Part shown: positions 50,831-56,832 of the stretch, in pieces
Layout: every line of letters starts with the position of its first letter
How positions within the stretch are numbered: the first letter of the stretch is position 1
Assembly (NCBI GenBank): GCA_035570275.1
Contig: DATMNI010000047.1
Location: 1-56,832 of the forward strand
Length of the DNA stretch: 56,832 nt
Reading direction: 5' to 3'
Source: DATMNI01 sp035570275
GTDB taxonomy: Bacteria > Acidobacteriota > Terriglobia > Bryobacterales > Bryobacteraceae
Position numbers and translations under genes: made by a program
Notes under the pieces: generated by a model
Databases searched by the model: none
Seen by the model: only the letters and a program-made list of their open reading frames with translations
Told to the model about the DNA's origin: nothing

Positions 50831-51122
50831 GGGAATCCGCTGCCAGCCGATCGCGGGGAGGGGAAAATCGCCGGTTACCACTGCTGGGCCGAATTTTATG
50901 CCAAGGGAATCGGTTGGGTGCCGGTGGACGCCTCCGAAGCTGCGAAAGACCTCAAGACGCGCGTATTTCTTTGGGGCGCATGACGAGAACCGCGTGGAAT
51001 TTACCAAGGGGCGCGACGTCATACTCGCACCCGGGGAGAAGGGCAGCCGCTGGGTTATTTTCAGTGAGCCAAGAGCGCTTGGAGACTTGCATGTCCCGGC
51101 GGCAGCCTGGCTTGAGACCTGA
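50831..51122 (+). pseudogene. Transglutaminase-like domain relic, frameshifted
   Basis: One frame reads PLPADRGEGKIAGYHCWAEF, then YAKGIGWVPVDASEAAKDLK, and stops at a TGA (50981). From about 50960 the next frame continues with RRAYFFGAHDENRVEFTKGR and DVILAPGEKG. Together these are the second half of a bacterial transglutaminase-like protease, with the core HCWAEF and D. The catalytic Cys region upstream is missing. A one-base indel plus 5' loss explains it. The remaining parts of 50512-51227 hold no recognisable gene. Confidence 0.75.
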
Positions 51123-51227
51123 CTCCGCTACGGCGTATCGTCCGCTCGATCCTCGACCTGCTCGCTGCTTGCAGGCCTCCTCGATGCCTTCCTCGATTCA
51201 ACCGCCGCGGGCGCCGCGGGGAAATCG

Positions 51228-53681
<2,454 letters not shown>

Positions 53682-53706
53682 AGTGCTGAATGGGGGCTGA
53701 GATTTT

Positions 53707-55935
53707 ATGGTAGCAGGTCATATACTGGTCGTTGAGAGCTACGTGACGGACATCAAATCCAAACTCGACACCACCGTTGTCCGCCCGATCTTCGACAGCG
53801 TTCACCCGAACGGGCGGCGGGATCAATCGCTGCCAGAAGTTGTTTTCGACAATCGGAGAAGCCGCGCTTACTTGCGTGTTCTTGATGCCCTGACCTCGCG
53901 CGGCGCGCCCACCGTTCCCAAGGGTCTGCGCACTCGCCTGGAATCGATGATCGAGACCTGGAGCACCCAAGCCTTCGACGACGCGTTTCAGCCGATCCAG
54001 GAATTCGAGATTCAGTGCGCGCGCGAACGGGATCTGGTGGTGGCGGAGCAGTCGGGCGATCCTCGCCGCGTACTTGAGGTGCGGGAGTCGGAATATCGGC
54101 GAAGGGTCGCGGCTCGGTTTGGCTTCATCGAATTGCGAGGCATCCAGCTTAATCATCGCGTGATCCTGGATCTCGACCAGGTATACGTGCCGCTGCATTT
54201 CGAGAAGTTGGGGAACCGGACCAAGGATGGCAAGCGTCAAATCGTACTCTCTAAGTCGCCGAGTCGTGTGCCGATTGCCGAGATTATAGAAGAGAACGCC
54301 AGGATCTTGTTGATCGGCTCGCCGGGAAGCGGAAAATCGACGCTGTTGTCCTTTCTTGCAAGCCGCTGCGCCGTCGGCAGGCACGGGCTAAGTTGGCCGG
54401 ATCGCGCCTTGCCGTTCGTCATCACAGTGCGCGAGCTGAAGGATGCCGAGCTCAGTCCAAAATGGCTGGCTGCTCAATTGGAGATCGCGCCGGATCTGGT
54501 CTCGGCTGCTCTGTCTCAGGAACGGGCAGTTCTATTGGTGGATGGTCTCGACGAAGCTCCGAATGAATTGCGACAACAACTCGTGGCGGCTCTTGCAGAG
54601 TTCACCAAGGACCACCCGAAGACGCCGGTCATTGTGACGAGCCGGCCCGCGGGGGCTCCCGGAGAAATCGAGTCCTGCCTGCCTGGTTTCCAGGGCTTCC
54701 GGTTGGCGGACCTGACAAACGACGAGGTGAGTGAGTTCATCGACCGATGGTGCCTGGCCGCCGAGCGTTCAGCTCGACCGGACTCATCCGAAGCCGAGAA
54801 GCAAGCGAGCGCTGCCGCAGCGGACCTGAAGTCTCGCATCAAGCGTAGCCGCCCAGTGCAGCGGATCGCGGTCAATCCGCTCCTCACCACGATTCTTTGC
54901 GTGGTTCACCGATTCCTCGGACGTACCATACCCGAGCACCGGGTCACTCTATACGAGAAGTGCACGGATGCTCTGCTCTACGAATGGGACCGGGCCAAAT
55001 TCCCTAAAGACGCCGCAGTCGGAAACCTGGATGCGAACCAGAAGCGCGCTTTGTTGCGTGGCGTTGCCAGTGCCCTTCACGAGAACCACGAGGCTGAGAT
55101 CCCGGAGTCGGAAGTTGTACGGCACTTCGCCGCGATGCTCCCGCAGATGGGCAAGCCGCAGGAAGACGCCCTTCGGATCGTGCGCGAGATTCGAGATCGC
55201 ACGGGAGTCCTCGTGGAGCGCCGTCCCGGCGTATTCGCGTTCTCCCATCTGACATTTCAGGAATACCTCACTGCCCTCGACTACGCTTCCCGGTCTGAGC
55301 AACTGCTGGAGCACTTGGACGACCCATGGTGGCACGAAGTCATCGCTCTAGCGGTCGGTATCCCCGGCTGTGATCCGGTTAGAATTATTAGCGCACTCGT
55401 CCGGAAGGAGGAGGATCGGGATGCGGTTATCCTGGCTGCGAAATGCTTAGAGACGGCCATCCATATTCCTCTCGATCTGCGAAAAGATGTGGAAGATGGG
55501 CTCGAAGGCATCCTTCCGCCGCAGGATTGGGAGTTTGCTGAGAGACTGAGGGAGATCGGTCTAACGGTGGCGCCAATTCTCGCGCGGGGGTTGTTGAACT
55601 ACAACGCTATCGGGAAAGTTAATTCGCTGGTGTTTTTTAACGGTTTTGAATACGAACCAGCCATTCCCCTAGTTGTCCAATTGGCCTTAGATACCGAGCC
55701 GAGTCCAATTGGCATCGATAACTACTTTCCAACACTAGGGGAGTTTGCGATCTTCATGCTGAGCGACATGTCAAAAACGTCCGAGAGCGCGAAACGCGCA
55801 CTAGCTTCGGTCCTGTCGAAACCTCAATCGGAGGAGTTTCTCCAAATCCTCGACCTCGGGGAAATCCTGGGCGACGATTTCAAACCTTCACGCCCGGGCA
55901 AGCGCTCTTCCAAGCGCGCCAAAAGCACTGTGTGA
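53707..55935 (+). CDS. NACHT-domain NTPase (putative defence protein)
   Basis: A 742-residue protein. An N-terminal helical region of roughly 190 residues ends in FGFIELRGIQLNHRVILDLD and QVYVPLHFE, a typical preface to bacterial NACHT domains. Walker A, GSPGSGKST, is at 204-212; Walker B, AVLLVDGLDEA, at 274-284. TSRPAG (sensor 1) and the helical HRVTLYEKCTDALLYEW and RPGVFAFSHLTFQEYLTALD segments follow. The C-terminal half is HEAT-like helices without an obvious effector nuclease. Bacterial NACHT proteins of this shape act in phage defence, so a sensor or trigger role is inferred. Ends 56 bases inside the convergent HNH gene. The ATG at 53707 is weakly supported. Confidence 0.85.
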   Translation: MVAGHILVVESYVTDIKSKLDTTVVRPIFDSVHPNGRRDQSLPEVVFDNRRSRAYLRVLDALTSRGAPTVPKGLRTRLESMIETWSTQAFDDAFQPIQEFEIQCARERDLVVAEQSGDPRRVLEVRESEYRRRVAARFGFIELRGIQLNHRVILDLDQVYVPLHFEKLGNRTKDGKRQIVLSKSPSRVPIAEIIEENARILLIGSPGSGKSTLLSFLASRCAVGRHGLSWPDRALPFVITVRELKDAELSPKWLAAQLEIAPDLVSAALSQERAVLLVDGLDEAPNELRQQLVAALAEFTKDHPKTPVIVTSRPAGAPGEIESCLPGFQGFRLADLTNDEVSEFIDRWCLAAERSARPDSSEAEKQASAAAADLKSRIKRSRPVQRIAVNPLLTTILCVVHRFLGRTIPEHRVTLYEKCTDALLYEWDRAKFPKDAAVGNLDANQKRALLRGVASALHENHEAEIPESEVVRHFAAMLPQMGKPQEDALRIVREIRDRTGVLVERRPGVFAFSHLTFQEYLTALDYASRSEQLLEHLDDPWWHEVIALAVGIPGCDPVRIISALVRKEEDRDAVILAAKCLETAIHIPLDLRKDVEDGLEGILPPQDWEFAERLREIGLTVAPILARGLLNYNAIGKVNSLVFFNGFEYEPAIPLVVQLALDTEPSPIGIDNYFPTLGEFAIFMLSDMSKTSESAKRALASVLSKPQSEEFLQILDLGEILGDDFKPSRPGKRSSKRAKSTV

Positions 55936-56641
55936 GCGCAGCGGAGTACGCCCTCGCCGGGTTGCTGACGTTCTGCAAAATAGTTCCTGCAAGCACCTTA
56001 GCTTGCGACTCATTGCCGGCGCGATAAAGCCGCACCACATCATCCAGCAATCGGAGCATTTCCTGGATGTTCTGTTTTCTTTCATCCGCTAGCCACATCC
56101 GCCTCAGATCGAAATCGCCAATCATCCGTTCTGCCGCGCTGCCTGGTCTCATCGCTCTAACGGTCCCGTCCTCCACGAACATGAAATGACGGCTCGGGTC
56201 GCCACGGTCCGGCCGAACGTACCCACCACGCTTTGGCCACTTGTCGCCCTTTGCGCCGTTGCATCCTGGGCAGCCCAGAAAGTAATTCGTCCAATCATAG
56301 GCAAGCGATGGGAATAACGATTTTGGCTGGAAATGTTCTACATGCGCCGCCCGGGGTGCGTTGATCGGTCCCTCGCAATACACGCACTTCCGATGCGACA
56401 TCGCCGCAATGATTTCCTTTTCCCGGCCCCAAATGGCCGGAAACTCGGCCTTACCCGATCTCTTGATCAGTACCTGGGGCGCATAGCTCGAAAACCCTAT
56501 TCGTCGCTCATCCGAGTTCAGTCCGAGCTTTTCGAACTCCGTCGCTTGCCGCACAAACTCAGCAGCATCTGGTAGCGACTTCTTCACCCGGTCAGGCCAG
56601 GTCGACGGACATGGGAATCGCTCTCGATACACTCTCCTCAC
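55880..56641 (-). CDS. HNH endonuclease (PtuB/retron-associated type)
   Basis: A 253-residue protein with a complete HNH zinc fold: CVYC (Cys86, Cys89), AHVEHFQPK (His100, His103), then LAYDWTNYFLGCPGCNGAKG (Cys124, Cys127, Asn128). The HVEHF(R/Q)PK...LAYDW.N signature is that of the PtuB nuclease of Septu-type systems and retron-linked HNH proteins. The start is a GTG (MRRVYRERFPC) overlapping the TGA of the upstream gene by 4 bases, so the two are co-translated. Its partner is therefore the protein cut off at the window edge. Confidence 0.9.
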   Translation of the reverse strand: MRRVYRERFPCPSTWPDRVKKSLPDAAEFVRQATEFEKLGLNSDERRIGFSSYAPQVLIKRSGKAEFPAIWGREKEIIAAMSHRKCVYCEGPINAPRAAHVEHFQPKSLFPSLAYDWTNYFLGCPGCNGAKGDKWPKRGGYVRPDRGDPSRHFMFVEDGTVRAMRPGSAAERMIGDFDLRRMWLADERKQNIQEMLRLLDDVVRLYRAGNESQAKVLAGTILQNVSNPARAYSAALTQCFWRAWKSACPGVKV

Positions 56642-56832
56642 GCGCGGGCTTTCTCCAACTCATCGGTCAGAGCCTTCACGAATTCCGCCTGCATTCGCAC
56701 CATGTGAGCCATGGTTGAACCGTCGGCGCGGCGGCGGTCCTCCTCTGCCACCAATTCTTCGAGCTTATCCAGCCCGCGTTTTAATTCCTCATAGTCCGCG
56801 TTGGTTACGTCGCCACTGCTGATCTTGGCCTG
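56638..56832 (-). CDS. C-terminal end of upstream gene coupled to the HNH nuclease (partial)
   Basis: Only the last 64 codons lie in the window. They read as acidic helices with a coiled-coil look: DVTNADYEELKRGLDKLEEL, then VAEEDRRRADGSTMAHMVRM, ending DELEKARA. Its stop overlaps the HNH start by 4 bases. In Septu-like systems this position is held by the AAA/ABC-type ATPase PtuA. The tail seen here is not diagnostic, so that identity is a guess from context. Confidence 0.45.
   Translation of the reverse strand, partial: QAKISSGDVTNADYEELKRGLDKLEELVAEEDRRRADGSTMAHMVRMQAEFVKALTDELEKARA

Overview
The window looks like chromosomal DNA of an Acidobacteriota member, most likely the Bryobacterales/Solibacter-type lineage. 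This is inferred from gene style, not from a marker gene. The style includes an Oar-like TonB receptor with a carboxypeptidase-regulatory N-domain, a Ser/Thr kinase fused to TPRs, a BlaI/M56 pair with 'HGV' repeats, many secreted PQQ-type beta-propellers, class-C beta-lactamase-fold hydrolases, and several families of short dispersed palindromes. The DNA is GC-rich. No tRNA, rRNA, CRISPR array or intact insertion sequence was recognised.

Layout. 1-3.5 kb: uvrA (cut by the window edge), a nucleotidyltransferase and a PIN-domain relic. 3.5-7.4 kb: a GMC flavo-oxidoreductase with its subunit-3 partner, then a serine hydrolase. 7.3-10.8 kb: a frameshifted ankyrin protein, a GDPD-like secreted enzyme and a fatty-acid desaturase. 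10.9-14.0 kb: the blaI-M56-HGV-repeat operon. 14.1-18 kb: an IS66 relic and the operon DUF1801-PQQ propeller-serine hydrolase. 18-24 kb: ThuA, Nudix, a tartrate/D-malate-type dehydrogenase, murJ, a DapA-like aldolase and prmA. 24-25.3 kb: a secreted-protein relic and a broken VapBC pair. 25.5-31 kb: two divergent 465-aa PQQ propellers with EF-hand-like loops, then a cytochrome c-quinoprotein alcohol dehydrogenase operon. 31.3-35.7 kb: a compact operon of ArsR-rhodanese regulator, rhodanese-persulfide dioxygenase fusion, MFS transporter, exported methyltransferase and METTL7-like methyltransferase. 36.4-44.2 kb: a PQQ propeller, a TonB receptor and a kinase-TPR protein. 44.2-49.5 kb: a very large secreted BNR/Ig protein with a truncated duplicate of its own N-terminus, and a propeller relic. 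49.5-53.7 kb: an amidohydrolase, a transglutaminase relic and leuS. 53.7-56.8 kb: a putative defence island with a NACHT NTPase converging on an HNH nuclease that is translationally coupled to an upstream gene cut by the window edge.

The most interesting parts are these. (1) The 31.3-35.7 kb operon reads as a sulfide/persulfide sensing, oxidation and thiol-methylation module, with its own three-half-site operator over the start codon. (2) The NACHT and HNH pair at the right edge. (3) The 28-residue HGV repeat shared by the M56 sensor protease and its downstream partner. (4) Two families of short palindromic elements: a double-hairpin element at gene ends with a compensatory base-pair change, and a REP/REPIN-like element that lies inside coding sequence in two genes and supplies the murJ stop codon. 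(5) Many gene fossils (PIN, IS66, VapC, propeller, transglutaminase, BNR protein), suggesting active decay of accessory genes.
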